Below are positions 12,301 to 21,329 of a stretch of 64,000 nucleotides of DNA, one piece after another (the first letter of the stretch is position 1; every line of letters starts with the position of its first letter). A program made the position numbers and the translations under genes. The stretch is from Dysidea avara (taxonomy: Eukaryota > Porifera > Demospongiae > Dictyoceratida > Dysideidae): assembly GCF_963678975.1 (NCBI RefSeq), contig NC_089281.1:5729277-5793276 (forward strand). The letters run 5' to 3'. The notes below the pieces were generated by a model. The model worked only from the letters and a program-made list of their open reading frames with translations, was not told the origin of the DNA and ran no database searches.

Positions 12301-15300
12301 TTTGTAAGCCATCTGACCCGTTGTCTTTAACCAACAAACAGGAAGATTTTAAGGAACAGTTGCAATGGTTCCTTGAGTCTACTGAGAAAAGTGATGTGAA
12401 AATGTTGTCACATTATAGACAAGAAGTGCAAGAAGTGTACAAAGACCTTTCCTTGGGTGGAGAATGACAACAAGAGCAAATTCGACAAGATTATACAAGC
12501 AGTCAAGTAATTCTGTTCACCCCAGATGAACAATCTTTACGAAAGATATGAGTTATACCTGGACAACAGTAAACCCATTGATGCCAACTAAAACAGAAAA
12601 CTGACTTGATAAAGATGGATACTCACAGTCATTCGGTCTCCTTGATGATGAACAACTTCTCCACGAGACTGAGTTAACCTTACCACAAGACATAGGGAAA
12701 CCTCTAGATAACATGTTAAAGAAATGAGTAAGTATAAACAGTGGACCTAGGGACTGGGGATCCAAGGACCCGTAGAGATTCAACTTTTCATGGAATTTTA
12801 CATACTTTGCAATGTTTATATACATTCTGTCATTTTACTAGACGCCTCTGCTAGTCACAGTGGCTAATCTCACATAGTCAATCAACTTTATAATTGTTTA
12901 CACTTTGTTTAATTCAATTAGAAAGAATAAGGATAGAATGTTTATACATTGTGAAGTACGTATGTAAAATTCCCAAAAATTCCACAAAACGTGGGGTCCC
13001 CTTTGGTCCCCGGGTCCACTGTTTATACCTACCCTAAAGAAATGGGTGCCAAGCAATCTTTGGAATGTGACAAATTTTGACACATATATGTTACAAATTG
13101 CAAGCTGTCTTCTCATGTGGGGCAATGTGGTAGTAACACAAATCAAGGGAGTGTGGACAACTCTATGTCATTTGTCACAAGTTCAATCATTTCGGCAGAA
13201 GCAAAGTGACACTGATGCATTGCTTGAGTTCCACAACACCTCAATTACTGGAATATCTCAGCCACCAGCACAGCTGCTAATGGGAAAAATCTATGATGCA
13301 ACCTACCCAAGGTTCCACTAAAATTGACACCACCAAACAGTAACATTGTTACAGAGAAGCTGCAGTGTTGACAGCCACAACAAAATTTGACAGGATTATT
13401 AACACTTTACCACCATGTACAAAGATTGACAGAGTGAGGTACAATAAGTAGGGATCTCCTTGAAAGTGATGCACACCGCCTAAAATGCTGCCTTTAAAAT
13501 ACATCTTATGCGAGAAAAATCACCTTTACAGTATAATAATAGTCCATCTAACATAAAATACAGCTTTAAAACAAGAAACACTTACAGGCAGCTGCATACG
13601 GAATTTGTCTGCCAGCCTACCTGCCTGAACAAATGGCATGGCCACCATTTTAACAAACTTACCTGTGGGATGTGCCCTTTGGGATTCCAATGAGTGTGTG
13701 CCCTCTGCGCCTTGTCTTTCCTTTTATCTTCAATCAGGCTGATTGTCATCTTCATGTGACAAAATCATATGAAGGCATTAATATCAACACTTTCCTTGAG
13801 CAGCATATTTAGATGCCAAGATTATGTAAAGTGGTTTACGTAGATACCTGTAACTTCACGGTAGGCTTGAGACCACGCCCATTTAATGATCTTGGTTTAA
13901 TAACTATCAGGCATGGAGACCACACCTCTTAACAATCTATTTTCTCAATCACAATGATGACACCTATTGGTCTAGCTGTATTTATAATGCTAAAATATGA
14001 AATAGTGACGTGCCCCTGGTAGGTGAAAGGGTGACTTGAGATACTCTAATACAGCAGTCACCGTTATAGAACAATCACACGTGTATAGCTGTATGCTATA
14101 ATCCAAAGCAACTAATATATTTAAAAATGATTAATGTAAAAATGAAGTAGGGATCTAAGCAATAAAAAGTAGTAAAACAAGAGATGAATGATGGTATTAC
14201 AGCATATAGCTTGGTGTGACAATCTGGCATTGAACAAATAATTGTTAGGGATTTTCTAACAGAGCTATGTTGTAATACCATCATTCATCTCTTGTTTCAC
14301 TACTTTTTATTGCTTGGATCCCTACATTAAATATACTAGGATAGGCACCAGTTACTGTTATTTCAAAGCACTTGTTGTTGTATTGTTCAAAATTCCAATG
14401 GAACAACAGGAGGCATCTAAAGGAAACGTTGAGAATTAGGACCAACAATATTAAGATCAGTGAAGAGTGCGAGTTACCTACTAGTACTGCACATGATGAC
14501 AATTTGATCAGTGTTAGTGCTGTCTTCAATTTCAGACAATCTAGATATGGAAGGATTATATAAGGTACAGAGATTACTGAGCTTATGTTATTGTAAGCTT
14601 TTGATTTTCATTGATTTGTTGTTAACTCATGCATCTAAGTAAATATCATCAAAAACTGCTCATATTTGGTGCATGGGTTATTGCAGTGCAAATATCTTAC
14701 TGAAGTGTGTGAAAGTAAATTACAGTCATATAGTAAAATCATACTACATGTACTAGAACTACATAAATATACGTACCTGTAAAAATTACTCGGTTCTTTT
14801 CAACGAGCAACTGCTTTACTAAAAACCGAAATGGAACTTCTTTAGCCTGTGGCTCAAGACCTAAAAACAACAACAATAATTCAATTAGTATAATGAAATA
14901 CATGCATGCATGCCTTTCTCAAATCTGTATCCACACTGCTGCTTTTCACACATTTCAAACCACGAGGTAAAATTCTTCTCTCCATTGAAAGCAATGATGA
15001 ATGTGTTTTGGCTCTTAGCAATTAAGTAATGATCTGAAATGGACATGGAGACTTCTTCAAGATTGTGATCGCTGCTTTGGACTTTGTCCTCAAAAAACAA
15101 CTTGATATTTTCATGGGTATATTTACTGACAGCTTCACAACAAAGGCAAGCATGGTAAACATTTTCTTTACAAAATATCGGCTGAGATTTTTGAGATTGC
15201 TCTGGTAGGGTTGATTGTTCAACACATTTGTCATGACTGAACTTCTCCACTTCAGTAATTCCATACTGCAAAATTTCCTCTTTGTGAATCAGAAAATCTT

Positions 15301-15532
15301 TTTCGAATAAATCTGTCAACTTCTTTTTAACAAAGGCAGCACTACACAGTTGATTTTCCATTGCAGATGTTATAAAAACACTGATTGCTTTCTCAGTTTT
15401 GTGAATGCGTTCTTCCTCAGTTTCATATAAGAACCCATCCTCGTTTGTTCGCAGGTCAGCCAATCTCCTTTTCAACTTAGACAAAGCTGAAGAATCCTGG
15501 GGCAGTTGTTCTTTTTGTAATTCTTCATCCAT
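3255..15532 (-). CDS. Lipase (class 3)-dynamin-like GTPase fusion protein, 10 exons, disrupted
   Basis: Exons, transcript order: 15532-14914, 14860-14777, 12071-11203 (split by an element at 11388-11991), 10025-9957, 9715-9476, 9195-8818, 8312-6500, 5688-5504, 5423-5252, 3515-3255. All junction phases agree if the element is removed and one base of a T-run at 7649-7655 is dropped; the product is then about 1,362 residues. Residues 1-160 are charged and helical. Residues 170-350 resemble a class-3 lipase: a IIAF strand, the nucleophile elbow GFSSGG (235-240), TFGQP, and YLKSDLIP with Asp303. Residues 350-1130 are unassigned, with a basic low-complexity stretch around the frameshift. The GTPase follows: GLVNSGKS (1140-1147), RTT, DFPGVDD (1187-1193), TYAD (about 1250). 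Lipid hydrolysis controlled by GTP is inference. Start: first ATG after an in-frame stop at about 15583. I do not recognise a named orthologue. Confidence 0.8.
4292..4498. mobile_element. MITE of the TTCCACACACATCC family, copy 2
   Basis: The arms read GATTTGCAAAAAGGGGTC then TTCCACACAC and are repeated inverted at 4460-4498. It lies in the last intron of the lipase-GTPase gene. Confidence 0.75.
5753..6184. mobile_element. Inverted-repeat MITE in a GTPase-gene intron
   Basis: AATGTACTGCATTG near 5753 is matched by the inverse of CAATACAGTACATTG at 6170-6184. The interior has several GAGACC-type and TTTATT repeats (for example GTTTATTTGAGACC). It fills most of the intron between exons 7 and 8. 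Confidence 0.6.
7649..7655 (-). other. Homopolymer frameshift in the lipase-GTPase gene
   Basis: The plus strand has seven T. Upstream (in transcript order) the open frame encodes HPDQSSSSHKKS then stop. Removing one base makes it read SSSSHKKAKPKRRV and on through about 1,150 bases of open frame to the P-loop. A one-base sequencing or assembly error is the simplest cause; a true mutation in this allele is possible. Confidence 0.8.
9292..9350. repeat. CA/CG-type microsatellite
   Basis: ACAC repeats grade into ACGC repeats. They lie in the intron between exons 5 and 6 of the lipase-GTPase gene. The open frames across it are repeat translations. Confidence 0.9.
10282..11071. mobile_element. 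pogo/Tigger-like MITE carrying a nested hAT-like MITE
   Basis: The ends are CAGTGCTCCCTTGATTATCTGA and its inverse at the right (CAGATAATCAAGGGAGTACTG), flanked by TA on both sides. TA target duplication with CAGTG ends fits Tc1/mariner-pogo elements. It is interrupted by a second element at 10390-10951. The whole unit lies in the intron between exons 3 and 4 of the lipase-GTPase gene. Confidence 0.8.
10390..10951. mobile_element. hAT-like MITE nested in the Tigger-like element
   Basis: The ends are AGGGCTGGGACGAA and TTCGTCCCAGCCCT. An exact 8-bp duplication GTTCAAAT lies at 10382-10389 and 10952-10959. An 8-bp duplication is the hAT hallmark. The interior repeats TTCGAA-type strings. Confidence 0.85.
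11388..11991. mobile_element. piggyBac-like MITE inserted in the lipase coding exon
   Basis: TTAA stands at 11388-11391 and 11988-11991. Between them is a 596-bp unit whose ends are CCCTTTATTACCGAA and its inverse with one mismatch. TTAA target and CCCTT ends fit piggyBac elements. Removing the unit and one TTAA joins GSDEL to KANTMCLTFG in one frame, so the insertion is in coding sequence. Reading in from upstream, the frame stops within about 13 codons. The unit encodes no transposase. Confidence 0.9.
13187..13443 (+). pseudogene. Decayed Ty3/gypsy integrase fragment
   Basis: One frame reads ALLEFHNTSITGISQPPAQLLMG in outline (a run of the type LL-x-NT-x-SPAQLLMG). This is the end of the retroviral-type integrase core in gypsy/K02A2.6-like retrotransposons. 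After a stop another frame gives KFDR-x-LPP-x-DRVR, the usual following segment. No LTRs or reverse transcriptase are seen. It lies in the long intron between exons 2 and 3 of the lipase-GTPase gene; the rest of that intron (12080-13180, 13450-14140) holds no feature I can support. Confidence 0.6.
14148..14324. mobile_element. Short foldback MITE (TAGGGATC ends)
   Basis: TAGGGATC and AGCAATAAAAAGTAGT are followed by ACAAGAGATGAATGATGGTA, and the same segments return inverted, ending GGATCCCTA. A partial relative lies at about 55590-55680. Confidence 0.75.
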
Positions 15533-16923
15533 GTCTCTTATGTGCCTGCTCTGTAACACAGCTAAGTAGTACAATATTGACTATGGCAACTTCTACTTCA
15601 GCAAGTCAAAGGCAGCTTGTGCAATGGTTCTATTCTTTTGGGCCAGGTGGCCAGGTTGAAAATTTCCCTCTTTATAAAATGTCATGTGCAGAAGAGTAGG
15701 GGAGCAACAGTGATGTTAAAGACAAATAGAAAAATCACTCCGCATATGCACTCGCACAATGCATCCCCACCCACGCATGCTAGCAACAGGGGAACCAGTT
15801 TGTATTAAATAATACGACACGTGCAATCTCTTAAGCCACAGGCTAAAACAAATATTATATGCCCCATCAGTTACATACTTAACGTGTAAATGAATGAAAT
15901 CACTTATCACTCACTTTTATGAAATCATTTCAAAAGCTCTTTTGTCGAAAATCCTAGCGAAAATCTAGAACATTCTACGACGTCATCACTTAGGGGATTT
16001 CCAAATTGTGAATGAGCACCTGGTACGTGACTTGTTCCACTTCTAGTTAACGCGCAATGCGCATCTATGGTAGAATCATAGATACTAAATACATAATGGA
16101 TTGGAAACGCAATACATTTTACGGTTACGGGCTCGATACGGTCACGTGATTTATGGCAACGTTACCAAGTGTACAAACTGCAGTTGTTCTTAACACTGAG
16201 ACTACTATTACAGGTTTTATAAAGCGTTAAATCATTGCTAAATGATTCAGCTATTTATTGGTTTGTGACTGAAGGTTAGTCGTTTCGTACAACCGAAGGT
16301 GTGAAGGAAGGAACGCGAAATTTGTGTTCAAAAACTACTGTGGGGGTTTTAGTGCATAGGGCGTATTACGTACGAAGTTTTAGAAGTGCTGAACAGTTTC
16401 GCCACATCGTAATGAATACAAAATAATTATTTTTAGCACTGTACAGCAGTTACTTTCCGTAAGCGAAGCGAAAGAATGGCTACATGTCGGTAGTGGCTGT
16501 GGGGGTTTTCCTGGCTTTGTGAAAACAAGTCTAGCGATACATGCTATACTAAAGAAAAGTTCATACCTTCGAGAGTGCTAAAAAAAGGATGAACGAATTA
16601 AAAAAGACACCTGTTTACGAGAAAACTCTGGGCGAATTCGACAAAAATGTATTGTGCCTATTGAAAATGCTGCTGTGCCCCGGAAATGTCATCACGTGAC
16701 CGCATCGAGCCCGTAACCGTAAAATGTATTGCGTTTCCAATCCATTATGTATTTAGTATCTATGGTAGAATGTAGAATACGAGATTTTTGCCAGTTGGCA
16801 TGATTTTTTTGAGGCGTACAGAACAGAGTTTTGTTGACAGCTTACTGGAGTGCAGCTTTTTCCCCCACACAAAAGAATAAACAGCGGCCTGAGCGAGAGA
16901 CTAGTGCAGTTCATTTGGTAGAG
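15533..16923. promoter_or_regulatory. Divergent intergenic region between the lipase-GTPase and ATPase genes
   Basis: The two start codons point away from each other, 1.39 kb apart, so promoters of both genes must lie here or in upstream non-coding exons. Half of the interval is the element at 16077-16763. A stop in frame at about 15583 sets the start of the minus-strand gene. I did not identify a TATA box or initiator with any confidence. Confidence 0.5.
16077..16763. mobile_element. 687-bp MITE with 72-bp terminal inverted repeats
   Basis: The first about 72 bases (ATAGATACTAAATACATAAT onward to GGTCACGTGA) recur inverted at the right end with one mismatch. GGTAGAAT flanks both sides (16069-16076 and 16764-16771), an 8-bp duplication as for hAT elements. 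Each arm carries the palindrome TCACGTGA. The element ends 160 bp before the ATPase start codon. Confidence 0.85.
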
Positions 16924-18159
16924 ATGCAGAGGATAGTACGATTGGTTCGTGATGGTTTTGCGCGTGGAAAAGCTGCACTGGGGTTGATGGTGAAGTATCC
17001 GGTGATATCTGGGCCAATTGTGATTACTATGGGATATTGTGTCCATCAATATACTGTTCAAAAGAATACAAATGATGCAATTTATTCAAAGCTGAAGTTA
17101 GGCTCTAAACCAACACAAACACATTTTAACTTTACAGCTGATCGTTCAGATGTAGTGAGTGAAATACAGAAACTATTGATGGAATCAGATGCTGAAAATG
17201 GAAAATTTGGGGTAATTCTGGGACCCAAAGGCACAGGGAAAACTCATGCAACAATTGCTGCATGCAATATCAAATCCAATGGAATTGTTTATAAGAAGAT
17301 AAACCAACCATTAAACACCCCAGCAGGTCTGGCATCAGCTGCAGGCATTCCAGTGGTACCCAGTATTTTTGATAGGATTGAACGATTGTTTGGATTACAG
17401 AGTTCGTTTTATTTCCCTCATGATCCTGTGAAAGCCACATCCTATGTTCTCCGTCATGTTGCAATGAAAGCTGACCAGTTACAGAAAGAAGACAACATGA
17501 AGATGTTGCCTTGTTTTGTTATCGACGGTGCAGAGCTAGTAGCAAAATACCAACCAGAAGTATTTGATACGATATTAAGATATGCTGAGTACTATGCGAC
17601 TACTAAGAGGCTACGTATTGTACTAGTGTTCAGTGATGGAGATGTGTTATCATCAATTGAGCAAGTGTTAGGTCATCGACTGGTTGAAGTTGTTGAGGTT
17701 CTTGACCTTGATGACAAAGACGCAGAAGAATATCTAACAAAGAGAACTAACATGTCCACTGGTTTAGCCAAGCGTGTGGTCAACCTAATCGGAGGTAGGA
17801 TATTGCATCTTAGGTCTGCTATAGATGTTTACCGTAATAATTCTACTCTTAGTGAAGATTTAATCTTTGACACTATTCAGAGTCATCTTTTTGGTAGTGT
17901 TGTTGCCCCAGTAGACAGTGAGGTCCTTGACAATACTCCTCTCTCCAGGCATGTCATAGAGTGCATCATTTCCAATGGTCCATTGTTTCCAGCAGAATTG
18001 AAGAAATTTATCTCTTCTGAGAGAGCAATTAAGCCGTCTGATATACAAAAAGTAATTGATCGTCTTGTTAAGGCAAAACTACTGAGGTATAAATCTGATG
18101 GGAAGTTGACATGGCACAGCAAGTTAGTAGCTAATCAGTATACTGTGTGCATGTTGTAA
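16924..18159 (+). CDS. AAA+/STAND-type P-loop ATPase, single exon
   Basis: An intronless frame of 411 residues. Residues 1-25 are basic and amphipathic, and 28-40 are hydrophobic (SGPIVITMGYCV), suggesting a mitochondrial or membrane-anchored N-terminus; that is inference. Walker A is GPKGTGKT (100-107) and Walker B is FVIDGAE (198-204), with Asp-Gly-Ala-Glu in place of the common Asp-Asp/Glu. A sensor-1-like strand RIVLVFSDGD follows near 233. The last about 90 residues look like a winged-helix fold (DIQKVIDRLVKAKLL). The fold resembles the archaeal-type/Orc1-like ATPase group; no named orthologue is recognised. The frame is open further upstream but has no earlier ATG, so MQRIV is the start. 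It faces ANCHR tail to tail. Confidence 0.75.
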   Translation: MQRIVRLVRDGFARGKAALGLMVKYPVISGPIVITMGYCVHQYTVQKNTNDAIYSKLKLGSKPTQTHFNFTADRSDVVSEIQKLLMESDAENGKFGVILGPKGTGKTHATIAACNIKSNGIVYKKINQPLNTPAGLASAAGIPVVPSIFDRIERLFGLQSSFYFPHDPVKATSYVLRHVAMKADQLQKEDNMKMLPCFVIDGAELVAKYQPEVFDTILRYAEYYATTKRLRIVLVFSDGDVLSSIEQVLGHRLVEVVEVLDLDDKDAEEYLTKRTNMSTGLAKRVVNLIGGRILHLRSAIDVYRNNSTLSEDLIFDTIQSHLFGSVVAPVDSEVLDNTPLSRHVIECIISNGPLFPAELKKFISSERAIKPSDIQKVIDRLVKAKLLRYKSDGKLTWHSKLVANQYTVCML

Positions 18160-18688
18160 TGTGATTACTATACATTTTTGATTGAGTTATAACTTTTTGT
18201 TTTATAGTGAAGTAGCTATATTTTTTAAGAGTTGCATATCCAAGTGATCAGTATATGGTTAACTATATAAACATTGTGACTGTTACTTCCAGAGTTTAAA
18301 ATAATACGAACATAATCATTATCAAATATTGAGCTACACACCGAACCCTTCAGAAAAACAAATTCATTAAAATTTTTACTTGTCACAAGACACAATACAT
18401 ATGCATGTACTTCTGAACAGTCAGTTCTATTTGTGACAATATACCTATCTCAAGCTATATGGGATATTTCAAACATGGAATATTGCTACTGGTCTGCTAC
18501 TGTAGAAGGTTATCAGAGGTGTACTAGTACGTGTACAGGGTACTATGCAATGAAATTGAAATCTCCATATCAACGTACATTGTGAACCATTATGTACATA
18601 GCACAGCCACAGTAGACATTCCAATAAAATAGTTACACAAAGTAAAGATGAACTAACTTCATAATACACACACAGTACATACACACCA
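18160..18688. other. 3' untranslated and intergenic region, ATPase/ANCHR tails
   Basis: Two genes converge here. No third gene, repeat or RNA gene is visible in these 529 bases. An AATAAA-like string near 18623 on the plus strand and AT-rich sequence are compatible with 3' ends on either strand. Confidence 0.4.
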
Positions 18689-19915
18689 TTATTTGTTGGA
18701 AGCACCGGTAGCAGTTTGACCAGGTTTAGTAAAAGTAACATATATGTGATTAAACAGTTGAAATTGTTGATGTCCCTCATGGAAACACCTCTCACAATAC
18801 AGATCATCATCACAATCACAACATCTCAATGTTGCATCATCATTACAAATACAACACCACGGCAGCTCATCTGTCGGACGAGGTTTAGGAATTTCTGGAG
18901 TATCTGTTTGCCCGTATCCCACATCACCAAAGTATTGCTCATCTTTCTTATCAAGTTCTACTTCAGCCGCAAATTGCTCCACCAGCTTTTGTACCTCTTT
19001 GTCTAAATATTCTTCTGATAAGTCTAATGAATAACTATTGCTACTGTCTTCTGTGTGGAGTTTAGAACGAACTTCTTCACTGTACTTGGTTGCTGTTTTA
19101 GCATCATCAGTTAACTTCTGTAACCTTGCTTCACAGTTAGCAATGAATGCATCAGTTTCCTGGCTATGTTGTTCTTCTAACTTGTTTTCTTCCATAGCAT
19201 GCTTGATGAGGTTTTGTACTTCACCATCATTGTTTTCTCCAGATGGTGGCTGGTCTGCTGAAACATTAGTATTGGCTGGAGCTTGTGCATATCCAGAGGG
19301 AGGTGGTTGACCACCAGTCTTAAGATTATACAGACGTTGTCCTAGTTCTGCATCTTGTGTTTGTTCAATATTTACTTCATCAGCAGTCTGTTTCATTAAA
19401 CCACGTGTCTCTTCTTCTGCAGTCTTCCTTGTTGGCAGTGGAGAAGCGCCTTTGTTGCTGGCTGGGTCCTGGGGTTTATCTTGACCAGTAGCTTTATCCT
19501 TACTTGCTTTAAGGTCATCTTCAGCAGCCTTTAGTTTATCTAGTCGCTGTTGTAAAGCTTGTACTGAAGGGACAGTAGAAGTTTTAGGTGCTCCTTTCAA
19601 CTCCTTCAATCTTCTCTCAAGATTCTCGTCTTCTCTGAATCTAGCTCTTTGAGCGGACTTCACAGACTGCTCGCTAGCAACTTTTTTGTATTTCTTCTCA
19701 AGGTTTTCTAACGTTTCTGCCTCTTGTTGTTTCTTTAGAATATTTCTGTCTGCTCTTGAGCAATTGAAGCAAATCTTCGACGTCGATTTCTTCGCAATGT
19801 CGCTGGGCGGATACTGTAAACACTCCGAACAAAACATTCGATGACATTTCATACAATCTTCGGGCTTGTGAAATCGTTTAAAGTGAGCAGCACACCCGTA
19901 ACACTGGTTCGACAT
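18689..19915 (-). CDS. ZFYVE19: Abscission/NoCut checkpoint regulator (ANCHR)
   Basis: A single exon of 408 residues. An N-terminal FYVE-type zinc finger has Cys at 5, 8, 21, 24, 29, 32, 49 and 52. Next come a coiled coil (about 55-140) and three copies of the MIT-interacting pattern LxxRLxxLK: NLERRLKELK (ending 107), ALQQRLDKLK (ending 129) and ELGQRLYNLK (ending 199). A C-terminal B-box-like Cys/His cluster (CCICNDDATLRC, CERCFHEGH, about 353-385) completes the order known for vertebrate ANCHR. In vertebrates this protein binds VPS4 and retains it at the midbody to delay abscission when chromatin is trapped. Human ANCHR is described with two MIM1 motifs; I see three here. It lies 181 bp downstream of the AMBRA1-like gene on the same strand. 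Confidence 0.9.
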   Translation of the reverse strand: MSNQCYGCAAHFKRFHKPEDCMKCHRMFCSECLQYPPSDIAKKSTSKICFNCSRADRNILKKQQEAETLENLEKKYKKVASEQSVKSAQRARFREDENLERRLKELKGAPKTSTVPSVQALQQRLDKLKAAEDDLKASKDKATGQDKPQDPASNKGASPLPTRKTAEEETRGLMKQTADEVNIEQTQDAELGQRLYNLKTGGQPPPSGYAQAPANTNVSADQPPSGENNDGEVQNLIKHAMEENKLEEQHSQETDAFIANCEARLQKLTDDAKTATKYSEEVRSKLHTEDSSNSYSLDLSEEYLDKEVQKLVEQFAAEVELDKKDEQYFGDVGYGQTDTPEIPKPRPTDELPWCCICNDDATLRCCDCDDDLYCERCFHEGHQQFQLFNHIYVTFTKPGQTATGASNK

Positions 19916-20096
19916 GATTTCAGCAAGGAGCTTCTAATTAATTTGCACTTAGGTTTCCAATTAAAGCACAATTTTGATTGCATGCTGACTCGGAATATTA
20001 CCACTACCTTGTGGTTTTGTCTTATACATATGTACGATGTAAAAACTTCAATATGTCTGAAATTTAATATATAGTTACAAGTATAGAAACTATGGC

Positions 20097-21329
20097 CTAC
20101 CAGCTGTAGTAATTACTCATAATGCACAACATTCCAGAACTGGTACCCCACACCACACCCATAATGGGGTATGGTAGCCACTGAGCATTATTTGGAATCC
20201 CTGTGGGGTCGTGATGAGAATTACTGAACAGCCTTCTAGTGCTGTATGGAGTATATGGAGATACAACACATTGTAATGAATAGGACTCTTTGTCATTGAC
20301 TATATCTTTATTGAGCTTCATAATACCCCAATGCCATGGTATTTCACTAGTGGAATTAGCAAAGTTTGTGTAAGTCAACAATAGCAGTCCAGAGGATGAC
20401 AATGATAAGCTATTTATTTGTAGACGACATTTAACCTTGGTCAAAATATTTCCCCATGATTTGGGTGAGGTTGACACAATCATAATCTCAAAGCAGAGAG
20501 TTTCATAAGATTGTTGGCACATACAAGCAAGTAGGTCACCATTCATTGAACATGAGTCAGTAGTACAAATGTACGCTCCTGAAAATAACAGAGTATCAGT
20601 CTCATCATTAAACTTCATATGTGGCCATGTGACATTATCCCAAAAGTGTAACTCACAACAAAATCCACTAGGGTATGGACGTGGCATGACCTCTGTATAT
20701 TGGCCAGTTAATGCTCGAGTAGCAGTTAATAGTTTACCATTTGATGGATGAAATTTTGCCATTCCAATTATACGTTCCATTACCGGCAGACTAATCACTT
20801 TAACAACTTCAAGTTTTGACTGTGTCACACATAAACAAGTAAAATTGTGTACGGTAACAACCAATAGAATGTCTGGTACAACTGGATTAAAATTGACGGC
20901 AGAGATTGGGTTAATATAACTATTCCATGTACTGAGAATAGGATTATTTGTGTTATGAATGTCCCATAGTATCACGGTCTTATCTAAGCTTCCTGAAACT
21001 AGCAGCCTTGAATCAGTTGGGTGGAATGCCAAACAGATGGGAGATCTTTTGTGTCCACTCAAACTGGTATAGTAACATATTTTAGGTTGTATCTTTAGCA
21101 CAATTAAATCATGTCTTGCTGTGGCACACGCTACATACTGGTTGTCTGCAGATGAGGCTATTGCGAATATAGACTTGGCTCCAATCACGATGGTATTCAA
21201 CTTTTTTCCTAATTCCTGGCTGTGCCAGTTCTCGTAAAGATTTTCCAGTTTTGTTTTCTGCCCACGCGTTCCTGGGATACCATACTGGCGGGAAATGAGA
21301 TAACAAACCAGCCCACCATTGCGATACAT
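20097..21329 (-). CDS. AMBRA1-like WD40 protein
   Basis: A single exon of 410 residues made of WD40 repeats. The clearest blades are GHKRSPICLAFHP (92-104) with LDKTVILWDI (115-124), and MERIIGMAKFHP near 190. These match the order and wording of the N-terminal AMBRA1 blades (GHRRTP-x-FHP, LDGEV-x-WDL, MERVR-x-FDP). In vertebrates AMBRA1 promotes Beclin-1/ULK1 activity and is a CUL4-DDB1 substrate receptor. AMBRA1 is about 1,300 residues and has a long disordered middle between two halves of the propeller. Here only a compact propeller remains, with no linker for Beclin-1 or PP2A binding. The start is the first ATG. It is divergent from ATG2. Confidence 0.65.
   Translation of the reverse strand: MYRNGGLVCYLISRQYGIPGTRGQKTKLENLYENWHSQELGKKLNTIVIGAKSIFAIASSADNQYVACATARHDLIVLKIQPKICYYTSLSGHKRSPICLAFHPTDSRLLVSGSLDKTVILWDIHNTNNPILSTWNSYINPISAVNFNPVVPDILLVVTVHNFTCLCVTQSKLEVVKVISLPVMERIIGMAKFHPSNGKLLTATRALTGQYTEVMPRPYPSGFCCELHFWDNVTWPHMKFNDETDTLLFSGAYICTTDSCSMNGDLLACMCQQSYETLCFEIMIVSTSPKSWGNILTKVKCRLQINSLSLSSSGLLLLTYTNFANSTSEIPWHWGIMKLNKDIVNDKESYSLQCVVSPYTPYSTRRLFSNSHHDPTGIPNNAQWLPYPIMGVVWGTSSGMLCIMSNYYSW

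Larger units (their letters stand above)
11203..14914 (-). other. Lipase class-3 core of the fusion protein
   Basis: The end of exon 1 gives a IIAFNGEKNF strand. Exon 2 ends in NRVIFTG and joins in frame to FSSGG, making the lipase pattern hydrophobic strand then GxSxG. Exon 3 continues with LLACMVSS, TFGQPIINMPF and HQVYLKSDLIPQ, the usual FGQP and Asp-containing segment of class-3 lipases. A candidate catalytic His sits in the HYKPFLHYLG stretch of exon 4. Typical family members have GHSLGG; here His and Leu are replaced by Phe and Ser, while the Ser nucleophile and both flanking Gly are kept. Activity is therefore possible but not shown. Confidence 0.75.

Noticed and set aside
12273-12467. 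Plus-strand frame of 64 codons with a charged helical product
   Set aside because: It lies in the lipase-GTPase intron, has no splice-consistent continuation and no family resemblance. It may belong to the dead retrotransposon but I cannot support that.
16831-16923. Upstream extension of the ATPase frame
   Set aside because: The extension begins at a TTG codon, with no ATG before 16924, so I start the gene at 16924.
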